DNA of 64,000 nt, from contig NZ_JACHKA010000001.1 of assembly GCF_014203955.1 (NCBI RefSeq), positions 3,565,001 to 3,629,000 of the forward strand, written 5' to 3'. A model generated the notes under the pieces. It saw only the letters and a list, made by a program, of their open reading frames with translations, was not told the DNA's origin and did no database searches. Source of the stretch: Sphingobium lignivorans. Its GTDB lineage: Bacteria > Pseudomonadota > Alphaproteobacteria > Sphingomonadales > Sphingomonadaceae. Position numbers and translations under genes: made by a program. Below, piece after piece: positions 33,596 to 41,218 of the stretch. Positions within the stretch are counted from its first letter, which is position 1, and the number at the start of each line of letters is the position of its first letter.

Positions 33596-34368
33596 CAGCG
33601 CGCCGCGCCAGTCAGCGGGCCTATGAAAGCGGCGCCCGCTACGCGCTGCTGCTCCAGCGGCAGCAAAGAGGGCTGCAGGACGGGTTCGAGCGACGTCTCC
33701 TGCCGCTGTTCGCCAGGCTCGGACGTGCCGCGCGGGACGCCGCGCTGCCACTGCTGCGGGACAGCGAGCCCAAGGCAGTGAAAGCGGAGGAGAGCCTGAT
33801 CGCCCGCATCCTGGAGAAGCTCGGCATCGCCAGCTGGGCAGCGGAGCTGGGGCAGACCTATGGCGCGCATTATCTGGACGTGGCGCAGCAGGCGGGCGAG
33901 GCGGCGCAGCGGGCCGGCCTGGGCACATCGCTGCCCGATCCGGTCGCCCGCGCCGTCGTCGCCTCGGGCGGCCGGCGTTCCGGCATGGTCGACCTGGAAG
34001 CGCAGACCCGGCAGGCACTGTTCGATGCGCTGGCCGAAGGCAGGGCCGAGGGCGAAGGCGCCGAGCAGCTCGCCGAGCGCATCCTCCCCCATGTCGAGGG
34101 CGGGCCCTGGAACAGCCCCGAGTATCGCGCCCGCATCATCGCGCGGACCGAAACCAAATATGCGCAGAACATCTCGACGATCGAGCGCGGCCGGGCAGCG
34201 GGCGTGCAGCGCTTCATCGTGTTCGACGGCCGACTGGGTCCGGGCCGCTCCAAGCCCGACCACATCGCGCGCAACGGATCGATCGTCACCGCCCCCGAGG
34301 CCGAGGCGATGGCCGACGCGGAGCATCCCAACGGCACCCTCTCTTTCGCACCCCATTTCGGAGACTGA
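33592..34368 (+). CDS. Phage head morphogenesis protein (SPP1 gp7/Mu F-like)
   Basis: 258-residue minor head protein. The C-terminal domain carries the family pattern RIIARTETKYAQNISTIERG, then VQRFIVFDGRLGPGRSKPDH and a closing AEHPNGTLSFAP. The N-terminal part is basic and helical (RYALLLQRQQRGLQDGFERR). Such proteins bind the portal, are packaged or assist head assembly. Codons overlap the portal gene stop (ATGA) and the protease starts 3 bases after its end. Confidence 0.85.
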   Translation: MTARRASQRAYESGARYALLLQRQQRGLQDGFERRLLPLFARLGRAARDAALPLLRDSEPKAVKAEESLIARILEKLGIASWAAELGQTYGAHYLDVAQQAGEAAQRAGLGTSLPDPVARAVVASGGRRSGMVDLEAQTRQALFDALAEGRAEGEGAEQLAERILPHVEGGPWNSPEYRARIIARTETKYAQNISTIERGRAAGVQRFIVFDGRLGPGRSKPDHIARNGSIVTAPEAEAMADAEHPNGTLSFAPHFGD

Positions 34369-34371
34369 CCC

Positions 34372-35079
34372 ATGCAGACCAAGGCGCTGACCATCAAGGA
34401 CATGGACAAGACCGGCCGGGGGCTCGCGGTGATCGCGCAGCTCTCGGCCATCGACAGCGATGACGACACTTATGCGCCCGGCGCGTTCGCCTGGAAGGAG
34501 GGCGGTCACCAGTGGGCATCGATCCTCCCGGCGCACGACCGCAAGCATGTCTCGCTGGGCAAGGTGCGCGTCTATGAAGACGGCGATTTCGCCATGGCCG
34601 AAATGATGTTCAATCTCGACATCGCCGCAGCGAAGGACTGGCACAGCGCGATCATGTTCGATCTGGAGCATGGGCGTCCCGTCCAGGAATACAGCTATGG
34701 CTACGACGCGCTCCGGCACCGCAAGGTGCAGCGGGGATCGAAGGTGGTGCGGGAGTTGCGCCAGCTGGATGTCCAGGAAGTCTCGCCGGTGCTGCGCGGC
34801 GCCGGCACCGGGACGCGCACCCTCACGATGAAGAATGCCGGCCTGAAGGAGGAGCGCTTCATCCAGCTCATGCAGGACCTGGACGATGTCGGCGCCTTCA
34901 TCCATGCCAATCCGGCCGCGCTCTCCGCGACCGGCCTGAAGCAGCTCGCGGACATCCATACCGCGCTCGGCAAGGCGCTCACGTCGCCGGACGCCACCGA
35001 CGATGACAATGCCGCCGACCTCGCGCTGGGCGACTACATGCGGATCACTTCCCGCACCCATCTGCGCGACCGGTCCTGA
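34372..35079 (+). CDS. HK97 family prohead protease
   Basis: 235 residues. The first 150 form the U35 prohead protease: GRGLAVIAQLSAIDSDDDTY, APGAF, ILPAHDRKHVSLGKV (catalytic His) and VQEVSPVLRGAGTGT (catalytic Ser). The C-terminal 85 residues are helical and may be a scaffold-like extension (LMQDLDDVGAFIHANPAALS). It matures the capsid by cleaving the N-terminal delta domain of the capsid protein downstream. Confidence 0.9.
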   Translation: MQTKALTIKDMDKTGRGLAVIAQLSAIDSDDDTYAPGAFAWKEGGHQWASILPAHDRKHVSLGKVRVYEDGDFAMAEMMFNLDIAAAKDWHSAIMFDLEHGRPVQEYSYGYDALRHRKVQRGSKVVRELRQLDVQEVSPVLRGAGTGTRTLTMKNAGLKEERFIQLMQDLDDVGAFIHANPAALSATGLKQLADIHTALGKALTSPDATDDDNAADLALGDYMRITSRTHLRDRS

Positions 35080-35355
35080 ATCGCCCTCAGGGGCGTCGGG
35101 AGGGCGCGAGAGGGCCAGTGCCCGCGCGATGACCCCCGCTTGCCCTCTTATGCCCTCTTAAACGGCCCCTGAGGGCCCTCTTGGGGGCTCGCCGACATCC
35201 TCGCGGCGAGCCGGTTGTGTTCCCATGCCCCCTTGGGCTAGATCGTGATGCGCCTCCCGCCATCGCCGATCCGGCCTGTGCGGTCAGCTGGCCGCATGTC
35301 CGCACCCCTCCATGCCCCGCCATATGGTCCCGATTTTCAGAACGGGAGCGTATCG
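35080..35355. other. Intergenic region in the middle of the prophage
   Basis: The largest non-coding gap inside the phage (276 bp), at about 0.47 of its length. It has AGAGGGC-type repeats in both orientations (for example TGCCCTCTTA twice in tandem at 35141-35160), a hairpin with 9-bp arms at 35186-35194 and 35204-35212, and the Mor-like dyad at 35279-35296 followed by CATATGG, a possible -10. It probably holds the end of one transcript and the promoter of the capsid operon. Confidence 0.6.
35279..35296. promoter_or_regulatory. Near-perfect dyad before capsid gene (candidate Mor site)
   Basis: TGCGGTCAGCTGGCCGCA differs from the lysis-side palindrome at 28423-28440 by one base. Shared flanks are GATCCGGCC on the left and ATGTC-GCA-CCCC on the right. 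The capsid ATG (35356) lies 60 bp downstream, with GGGAGCG as ribosome site, leaving suitable room for an activated promoter. Confidence 0.6.
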
Positions 35356-36672
35356 ATGTCGGTGAAGAATCTGACCCTGAAGGAAGCGCGCGAGAAGCTC
35401 GGCGCCAAGCAGGACGAGCTGGGCGAGGTATTCGCAGAAGCGAAGACGGACGATGGCGGCCTTGATTTCAACAAGGTCAGCTGCCTGGGCGAGAATGTGA
35501 AGGGCTCGATCGCCGTGGCCGAGAAGGTCAAGGCGATGAACGCGGAACTCGACGAGCTGGCTGCCTACGCCGAGACGCTGGAAGCCGCCGAGGACGCGGC
35601 CCTCAAGCATGCCGGTCGGGAGAAGGCGCGCGGCGGCTTCCGGCAGCCGGGCGTGAGCAAGGGCAATTATCCCTCCGCCGAGGCGCGCTTCAAGGCGCTC
35701 GGCGAAATGGCCTTCGAGCAGAAGGCGTTCAAGGACTGGATGGAAAAGGGTGCCCCCAGCGGCATCACCTTCAGCATCGACGATATCTGGCCGACCGACA
35801 TGCTGGCGGTTGCCGCTAGTTTCGAGACCATCGGCGCCAAGGCCCTGATGGCGACCACGGCGGGCTACGCCCCGGAAGTGATGCGCCAGCCCGGTTTCGT
35901 CGACGCGCTCACCCGGCCGATCCAGCTCCTCGACATCATCCCGACCTTCCAGACCGATCAGGCGTCGGTGAAATATATGGAGGAGACCACCCGCACCCAT
36001 GCCGCCGCCGAGGTGGCCGAGGGCGGGGCCTATGCCGAATCCGCCTTCGCCTTCACCGAGAAGGACAGCCCGGTCCGCAAGATCGGCGACAGCCTCCCGG
36101 TGACCGACGAGCAGCTGGAAGACGTGCCCATGATGCAGGGCTACATCAACACGCGCCTGCCGTTCGGCGTGCGCCAGCGGCTCGACGGCCAGATCCTCAT
36201 CGGCAATGGCACCGCGCCGAACCTGCGCGGCCTCAAGAACCTCGTGGGCATCCAGACGCAGGCCAAGGCCACCGACCCGACGATCGACGCCTTCTACAAG
36301 GCGATGACGAAGATCCGGCTGACGGGCCGCTCGATCCCGACGCATCATCTCATCCACCCGCTGGACTGGCAGAACATCCGCCTGACGCGCACCACCGACG
36401 GCGTCTACATCTTCGGCTCTCCCAGCGAGGCCGGCGCGGACCGCCTCTGGGGTCTGCCCGTCGTGCAGCCCGACGCGGACGCCGCCGGAACCGGCTACAC
36501 CGGATCGTTCCGGCCGGACACGGTCAGCCTGCACGAGAAGCGCGGGGTGGAGCTGCAGGTCGGCTATGTCGGCACCCAGTTCGTCGAGGGCAAGCGCACC
36601 GTGCGCGGGGACATGCGCGCCGCGCTCGTCTGGTGGCGCCCCCCCGCCTTCTGCTCGGTCACCGGCATCTGA
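35356..36672 (+). CDS. HK97-type major capsid protein
   Basis: 438-residue capsid subunit precursor. The N-terminal 110 residues are a charged coiled-coil delta domain (LTLKEAREKLGAKQDELGEV), expected to be cut by the prohead protease. The mature HK97 fold follows: DALTRPIQLLDIIPTFQTDQ, KIGDSLPVTDEQLEDVPMMQ, GYINTRLPFGVRQRLDGQIL, NGTAPNLRGLKNL and RTVRGDMRAALVWWRPPAF. ATG 35356 has GGGAGCG upstream, and earlier ATGs lie in the promoter region. A strong hairpin follows the stop and may set capsid mRNA level. Confidence 0.94.
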   Translation: MSVKNLTLKEAREKLGAKQDELGEVFAEAKTDDGGLDFNKVSCLGENVKGSIAVAEKVKAMNAELDELAAYAETLEAAEDAALKHAGREKARGGFRQPGVSKGNYPSAEARFKALGEMAFEQKAFKDWMEKGAPSGITFSIDDIWPTDMLAVAASFETIGAKALMATTAGYAPEVMRQPGFVDALTRPIQLLDIIPTFQTDQASVKYMEETTRTHAAAEVAEGGAYAESAFAFTEKDSPVRKIGDSLPVTDEQLEDVPMMQGYINTRLPFGVRQRLDGQILIGNGTAPNLRGLKNLVGIQTQAKATDPTIDAFYKAMTKIRLTGRSIPTHHLIHPLDWQNIRLTRTTDGVYIFGSPSEAGADRLWGLPVVQPDADAAGTGYTGSFRPDTVSLHEKRGVELQVGYVGTQFVEGKRTVRGDMRAALVWWRPPAFCSVTGI

Positions 36673-36691
36673 TCTCCGCGCGGGGCGGAGC

Positions 36692-36730
36692 GGTCGGCCC
36701 GGCGCGCAGTTTCCCCGCGCCGGGCCGACC
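36692..36730 (+). terminator. Strong hairpin after the capsid gene
   Basis: Perfect 15-bp GC-rich stem (arms 36692-36706 and 36716-36730, GGTCGGCCCGGCGCG and complement) with a 9-base loop, 19 bp past the capsid stop. No T run follows, so it more likely attenuates or stabilises the 3' end of capsid mRNA than stops all transcription. Confidence 0.7.
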
Positions 36731-36758
36731 TTGACCACCCCATCGAAAGGACACGCTC

Positions 36759-37022
36759 ATGCCGACGATCACCGGCTTTTCCCGACCCGTGGGATGCGCG
36801 CTCATTCGCGGCGGCGCCGTGGGTCAGCATGCGGTCCCGGGCAATCTGCGGCCCGGCGACACGCTGCTCTCCGTCGAGCACATCAGCGACGGCACGCCGC
36901 CCACCCGGGTCGACCGCACCGCCGAGTTCACCGTCTCGGCCAGCAAGGCCGGCACCATCGTCAACACCACGACCAACACCACGGGCGGCTGGCTGCATGT
37001 CCTGTGGGCCAAGGCAGAATGA
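36759..37022 (+). CDS. Putative head decoration-like protein
   Basis: 87-residue beta-rich protein directly after the capsid gene, where decoration or stabilising proteins are usually encoded. It reads TITGFSRPVGCALIRGGAVG, then LRPGDTLLSVEHISDGTPP and AGTIVNTTTNTTGG. It is clearly homologous along its whole length to the first 88 residues of the SGNH hydrolase encoded at 50829, so the same fold is used twice in this phage. Decoration is inferred only from position; it could instead be a general multimerising or surface domain. Confidence 0.7.
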   Translation: MPTITGFSRPVGCALIRGGAVGQHAVPGNLRPGDTLLSVEHISDGTPPTRVDRTAEFTVSASKAGTIVNTTTNTTGGWLHVLWAKAE

Positions 37023-37033
37023 GGAGCTGACCC

Positions 37034-37411
37034 ATGATCTTCGCGAAGCAGAGACTATTCCTGACGGCGGACGGCGCCGCCCTGGTCGCCGAGGGCGACC
37101 CGGCCGGCGCCACCCTTTATGCAGCGCCGGGCGATGAAATCCCCGCCAGCGCGGCCGAGAAGTTCGGCCTGGTCGACGGTGACCTGCCCGACCCGGCCAT
37201 CGCGACGATGATCGCCGATGACGGAGCTGCCGCCCTGGAGGCGCAGCGCAAGGCGGAGGAGGAATTCCTCTCCGCGCAGCGTGTCGCCGACGAGGAAGCC
37301 GGTGAGAAGGAGCAGGCGCCCGCCGAGACCAAGGAAGGCAAGGCCGGCGAGGACAAGGAAGCGAAGGCGCCCGCCACCAAGGGCGCGCGGTCTCGGGCGA
37401 AGGCGGCCTGA
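37034..37411 (+). CDS. Hypothetical head-region protein with charged tail
   Basis: 125 residues. The first 60 are compact (IFAKQRLFLTADGAALVAEG; GDEIPASAAEKFGLVDGDLP) and the rest is a low-complexity Lys/Glu/Ala tail (EEKEQAPAETKEG type) likely disordered and helical. Placed between decoration-like and connector genes; no family recognised. Confidence 0.7.
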   Translation: MIFAKQRLFLTADGAALVAEGDPAGATLYAAPGDEIPASAAEKFGLVDGDLPDPAIATMIADDGAAALEAQRKAEEEFLSAQRVADEEAGEKEQAPAETKEGKAGEDKEAKAPATKGARSRAKAA

Positions 37412-37414
37412 GCC

Positions 37415-37981
37415 ATGGCGCTGCTGGACCGGGTCAAGGCGCGCACCGGGAGCGATCTCCCGGATGACGAACTTGAGGCGATGATCGCGGGGATCGTCGC
37501 CGAGATCGACGCGCGCTTTGGCCCGGCCGGCCCCATCAGGATCACGCTGGGCGACCTCTCCGACCCGAACAGCCGCTACCGGCGCACGCTGCGCCTGATC
37601 CGGCCGATGGACCCCGGCGAGCCCGTCACGATCGTGGAGAGCGACCCGGGCAACAGCGGCGATGCCGGTGCGGAGGTGACGCTCGATCCAGCCGACTGGC
37701 GCGCCCAGCACGGCGGCCGCACGCTGCAGCGCCTTACCGCCGGGCCGAACGGGCGCAGCTGGTGGGCGCCGCTCGTCACCGTGACCTACACGCCGGTTGG
37801 CGAGCAGGCGGCGCGGGACGAAGCGCTGATCAAGATCATGCAGCTCGATCTCTCCTATCGCGGCGGCCTCAAGTCCGAGCGGGCCGGCGACTATCAGTTC
37901 ACCCTCGCCGACAACGTGACGGCCGAGCGCGAACGCATCTTCGAGGGGCTCGCGCAGCGGCGCGGGATGGTGATGGCGTGA
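37415..37981 (+). CDS. Putative head-tail connector protein
   Basis: 188-residue protein starting MALLDRVKARTGSDLPDDEL, with an N-terminal helical region like gp6-type head-tail connectors and a beta-rich middle (RITLGDLSDPNSRYRRTLRL). The position between capsid and closure genes supports the role; sequence alone is not diagnostic. Its stop overlaps the following GTG. Confidence 0.65.
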   Translation: MALLDRVKARTGSDLPDDELEAMIAGIVAEIDARFGPAGPIRITLGDLSDPNSRYRRTLRLIRPMDPGEPVTIVESDPGNSGDAGAEVTLDPADWRAQHGGRTLQRLTAGPNGRSWWAPLVTVTYTPVGEQAARDEALIKIMQLDLSYRGGLKSERAGDYQFTLADNVTAERERIFEGLAQRRGMVMA

Positions 37982-38136
37982 GAAAGCTCTGGGGCATCCG
38001 CCACGTCCGCTTTCTCTGGAACCGCTGGCTGGTCTTTCGCCATGCCCGCGCCTGGGGGCGCATGGGAATCGGCCTCGGCTATCCCAATCAGACCGATCTC
38101 GACGTGCTGGACATGATCTGGCGGGGTGAGAGGTAA
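37978..38136 (+). CDS. Small basic phage protein
   Basis: 52 residues, GTG start in the GTGA overlap. Trp/Arg-rich (RKLWGIRHVRFLWNRWLVFR), then an acidic end (NQTDLDVLDMIWRGER). The stop (TAATG) overlaps the next start. No function recognised. Confidence 0.6.
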   Translation: MRKLWGIRHVRFLWNRWLVFRHARAWGRMGIGLGYPNQTDLDVLDMIWRGER

Positions 38137-38717
38137 TGGACAAGGCCTTGCTCGCCAAGATCAGGAAGTGTCTGGCGCTGGCGCGTAGTGCCAACGAGCA
38201 CGAAGCTGCGGCCGCGCGTGCCTCGCGGACGGTCAAGCCGCCCAAGTGGGAGGCGCTGCTTTGCCAGGCGGTGCGGCGTGCGCTTGGCGTCATCGTCTTT
38301 CTCGATGCGCGCGGCGACCGGACCTATGTGGGTCGCGCCCCGGCGCCCGAGATCGCCGCTTATGCCTTCGCCGTGCTGTTCCGCCAGTTGAAAGCGGCAC
38401 GGGCTGACTACATCGCGCGACACCTCAAGCGGTGCAAGCCGGGCCGGAAGCGGCAGCGCGCGGACATTTTCTGCGAAGGCTGGGCCTCCTCGGTCTATCG
38501 CAAGATCGCCGACCTGCTGCCGGAACGGCCTGAGGACGGACTTGTCAGTCAGTATCTCGCCGAGCGCCATCCTGGGCTCGTGCAGGTCGACGTGCGCGGC
38601 GCGGCGATGAAGGGTCGCAGCGTTTGGGATGACTGGTCGCGTGGTCATTCTGCCGGCTCGAAGGTCGATCTCCATACCGGTGTGGGGGGCAGCGCTGCGC
38701 CGCTGATGCTCCAATGA
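38136..38717 (+). CDS. DUF2786-like domain protein
   Basis: 193 residues. The N-terminus KALLAKIRKCLALARSANEH followed by EAAAA matches the DUF2786 helix pair, which precedes a metalloprotease-like or unknown region in phage and host proteins. The C-terminal region has RADIFCEGWASSVYRKIADL. No HExxH is present. Insertion into a connector operon is unusual and suggests an accessory (moron) gene. Function unknown. Confidence 0.75.
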   Translation: MDKALLAKIRKCLALARSANEHEAAAARASRTVKPPKWEALLCQAVRRALGVIVFLDARGDRTYVGRAPAPEIAAYAFAVLFRQLKAARADYIARHLKRCKPGRKRQRADIFCEGWASSVYRKIADLLPERPEDGLVSQYLAERHPGLVQVDVRGAAMKGRSVWDDWSRGHSAGSKVDLHTGVGGSAAPLMLQ

Positions 38718-39061
38718 TCAGCGGCCGGCTCACCATGCGCGCCCAGGTCGAGCGCAACAGTGCCACCGGCAAGGACAGCTGGGGCAACCCGATCGCGCCG
38801 GTGTTCGCGCCGATCGGCGCGCCGATCCCCTGCTTCATCTGGTCCAACGGCACCCGCGAGATCGTGGACGGCGACAAGACGGCGATGATCGAGGACGTGC
38901 GCGGCCTCTTCGCCCTGGGCGCCGACCTCGCCGAGACCGACGAGCTTGCCTCGGTCACGAACCGCAAGGGCGCGGTGCTCATCGTCGGGCGCCTCCGGGT
39001 CGATGCGCCGGTCCAGCATAAGCACACTCATCTCGAAGCGGTGCTGCGGAGGATCGGCTGA
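38714..39061 (+). CDS. Putative head-tail adaptor/closure protein
   Basis: 115-residue beta-rich protein (GRLTMRAQVERNSATGKDSW; VDGDKTAMIEDVRGLFALGA; RKGAVLIVGRLRVDAPVQHK) resembling phage head closure proteins (gp16/FII type) by size, position and opening motif. ATGA overlap upstream, and the ATG of the next gene overlaps its stop. Confidence 0.75.
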   Translation: MISGRLTMRAQVERNSATGKDSWGNPIAPVFAPIGAPIPCFIWSNGTREIVDGDKTAMIEDVRGLFALGADLAETDELASVTNRKGAVLIVGRLRVDAPVQHKHTHLEAVLRRIG

Positions 39062-39501
39062 TGGCCCGCAAGACGCTCGACTGGAGAGGCCCCGCCGTCA
39101 CCGCCAAGTTGCGGCAGGCGCAGATCGTGGGGATCAACGGCACGATGGGCGCGTGCGTTGTCCATGCAAAGTCGAGCCACGCATGGAAGAACCGCACCGG
39201 CGTGCTCGAAGGCGGCATAGACATCGTGGACTATGCCGCGCCGGAAGGGACCGGCGTTCGCGGCGTGTGGGGCGTGCGCGATGTGCGCTATGCGCTGATC
39301 CACGAGCTGGGCGGCGTCATCAAGGCGCGCCGCGCCAAGGCGCTGGCCTTCGAGCTGCCGGACGGGAGCCTGCGTTTTGCCGGTTCGGTCACCATCCCGG
39401 CGCGCCCCTATCTGCGGCCGGCGGCCGACGTCCACTATCCCGGCCTCGCCGGTCGCATCCGCACGGTATATGAGCGCGAGGAAGGCCAGGGCAATGGCTG
39501 A
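39061..39501 (+). CDS. Putative HK97 gp10-like tail-completion protein
   Basis: 146 residues, with the helical N-terminus (RGPAVTAKLRQAQIVGINGT), the SSHAWKNRTGVLEGGIDIVD motif and the C-terminal IPARPYLRPAADVHYPGLAG that are typical of HK97 gp10/minor capsid-tail joining proteins. It is in the expected place between closure and DUF3168-like genes. Confidence 0.8.
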   Translation: MARKTLDWRGPAVTAKLRQAQIVGINGTMGACVVHAKSSHAWKNRTGVLEGGIDIVDYAAPEGTGVRGVWGVRDVRYALIHELGGVIKARRAKALAFELPDGSLRFAGSVTIPARPYLRPAADVHYPGLAGRIRTVYEREEGQGNG

Positions 39502-39910
39502 CCTGATCTCTGCGATCGTGGCGCTGCTCAAGGCGGACAGTCCCGTGGCGGCGCTCGCCGGTGAGCGGGTCTTCGGTGGAGAGCTGCCGCCGGACGAGGC
39601 CAAGCAGATGCCGCGCCACGCGCTGGTGGTGGTGCCCTCCGGCGGCCCGTCGCTGACCGGCAGAAGCTACGCCGAGCATGACAGCCAACGGCTCGACCTC
39701 TTCGCCTATGGTGCCACGCCGAGTGATGCAGCCGTGCTGCTGCAAGCTGGCGCATTGGCACTGCGCCGGGCGCGACGGCAGGTGCGCGCGGGCATCCTCC
39801 TCCATTCGATCACCGTTGCCGGCGGCTTCTCGGCCGGACGCGATCCCGACGCAGCGTGGCCGCGCGCTTTCCAGTCCTTTCAGGTCCTACACGCATTGAC
39901 GGAGGTTTAG
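39494..39910 (+). CDS. Putative tail terminator (DUF3168-like)
   Basis: 138 residues: MADLISAIVALLKADSPVAA, LAGERVFGGELPPDEAKQMP, RHALVVVPSGG and the distal RRARRQVRAGILLHSITVAG. The pattern of 'LLKAD-x-V-x-ALAG-x-RV' fits tail terminator/completion proteins. ATG 39494 chosen as the overlap start. The gene ends directly before the tail tube gene. Confidence 0.75.
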   Translation: MADLISAIVALLKADSPVAALAGERVFGGELPPDEAKQMPRHALVVVPSGGPSLTGRSYAEHDSQRLDLFAYGATPSDAAVLLQAGALALRRARRQVRAGILLHSITVAGGFSAGRDPDAAWPRAFQSFQVLHALTEV

Positions 39911-40510
39911 ATGGAACCGCATGAAATCCTTTCCGGCCCGCTGACGCTCTGGCGGGCTCCGGTGGGCACCGCTTTCCCGGCGATCGGGGCGGCCCCGGCT
40001 GGCGCCTGGCTCAAGATCGGCACATCCGGCGAGAAGAACTATGGCGAGGACGGCGTAACCATCTCGCACACGCAGGACATCGCCCAGGGTCGCCCAGTCG
40101 GGCGCACCGGCCCGGTCAAGGCGTGGCGCGATAGCGAGGACTTCCTCCTGCGGGTGACGCTCTGGGATTTCACGCTCGAGCAGTACCAACTGGCGCTCAA
40201 CAACAACACCGTGGGGACCACGGCGCCGGGCGTCGGCACGGCCGGGTTCAAGAAGATCGGGCTCAGCCAGGGACGGAGCGTAGCCACGTTCGCGCTGCTC
40301 GCGCGCGGTGTCTTCTCGCCTTATGGCGAAGGCTACGCCGGCCAGTATGAGCTGCCTCGCTGCTACCAGAGCGGATCGCCCGAGCCCGTCTACAGCAAGG
40401 GCATCGCGGGGCTGGAGCTGGAGTTCACGGCGCTCGAAGACACCACGGCGGTGTCGGACCAGGAGCTGTTCGGGCGCCTGCTCTGGCAGCACGCGGCACC
40501 GCTGAGCTGA
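39911..40510 (+). CDS. Putative major tail (tube) protein
   Basis: 199-residue beta-rich protein: EILSGPLTLWRAPVGTAFPA, LKIGTSGEKNYGEDGVTISH, FTLEQYQLALNNNTVGTTAP and LELEFTALEDTTAVSDQELF. This is typical in size and place for the siphophage tail tube subunit, right after the terminator and before the chaperones. Identification is from position and fold-like pattern. Confidence 0.75.
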   Translation: MEPHEILSGPLTLWRAPVGTAFPAIGAAPAGAWLKIGTSGEKNYGEDGVTISHTQDIAQGRPVGRTGPVKAWRDSEDFLLRVTLWDFTLEQYQLALNNNTVGTTAPGVGTAGFKKIGLSQGRSVATFALLARGVFSPYGEGYAGQYELPRCYQSGSPEPVYSKGIAGLELEFTALEDTTAVSDQELFGRLLWQHAAPLS

Positions 40511-40517
40511 GGGCGTC

Positions 40518-40967
40518 ATGACCAGCGCCCCGCTCCTCGACCTCGACACGATCGTCACCAGGCCGTCCATCAGGATCGACGGCGCGCTGTACCACATCGT
40601 CGCGCCGTCCGAACTCTCGATCAAACAGAGCCACCAGCTTGCCGCCGCCGCGCGCAGGCTGGAGGAACTCAACAAGCTACCCGCCCTTCGCGACGATGAC
40701 GCTGCCGAACTGGTGCGGATCGTCCTCGATGTCAGCGAGACCGTGCTTGCGCCGATACCGGCGGATGTGCGCGCCCGCCTGTCCGACGCCCAGCGCATGA
40801 GCGTGATCGAGGTTTTTACGCTGCTGCTGCTGAAGGAGCGGCTGGGAACAGTGGCAGCGACAATGACCGACCAGCCCTCGACTGGGGCGACCTCCTCCCC
40901 CGGCTCGTCCGCTTCTATGGGGGGACGGCGCAGTGGTGGCTCGAAGAAGCGCCACTTCCAGTTGTGA
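40518..40967 (+). CDS. Tail assembly chaperone, upstream (G) product
   Basis: 149 residues in frame 0. It is protein-like up to LLLLKERLG, after which frame 0 becomes low-complexity (TDQPSTGATSSPGSSASMGG). In the -1 frame the same DNA reads NDRPALDWGDLLPRLVRFYG then GTAQWWLEEAPLPVV and runs into the next gene, which is clearly coding. A programmed -1 frameshift therefore makes a G-T fusion as in lambda. Candidate slip sites are GGTTTTTA (40811-40818) and GGGAACA (40844-40850). The chaperones coat the tape measure during tail assembly. Confidence 0.8.
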   Translation: MTSAPLLDLDTIVTRPSIRIDGALYHIVAPSELSIKQSHQLAAAARRLEELNKLPALRDDDAAELVRIVLDVSETVLAPIPADVRARLSDAQRMSVIEVFTLLLLKERLGTVAATMTDQPSTGATSSPGSSASMGGRRSGGSKKRHFQL

Positions 40968-41218
40968 CCGCGTTCACCGCCATGCTGCCCCGACTGGATG
41001 CCGAGGAGCGGCTCGCCGCGATCAATGATCGCTCGATCGCGGCCGGCGCCATGGAGCCCGTGAAGGCGCGCCGCATGATCCGCCGGCTTGAACAGGCAGC
41101 ACGGGGAGGTGCGCCGCGACGCGCGCCGCGCGCGACGCCTGCCGTGCTGGAGGCTATGGGCGTCCCGGTACGCGAAGTGCCTTCAGAGGGCTCTCAGAAA
41201 GCGCTGAGCGATGGCTGA
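40964..41218 (+). CDS. Tail assembly chaperone, downstream (T) part
   Basis: 84 codons from GTG 40964, but the coding frame extends upstream to about 40850 in the same phase (DWGDLLPRLVRF, QWWLEEAPLPVV), so this is the T domain of a frameshift product. The sequence continues TAFTAMLPRLDAEERLAAIN, DRSIAAGAMEPVKARRM and a basic linker. Independent initiation at GTG is possible but less likely. Overlaps the tape measure start by 8 bp. Confidence 0.75.
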   Translation: MTAFTAMLPRLDAEERLAAINDRSIAAGAMEPVKARRMIRRLEQAARGGAPRRAPRATPAVLEAMGVPVREVPSEGSQKALSDG

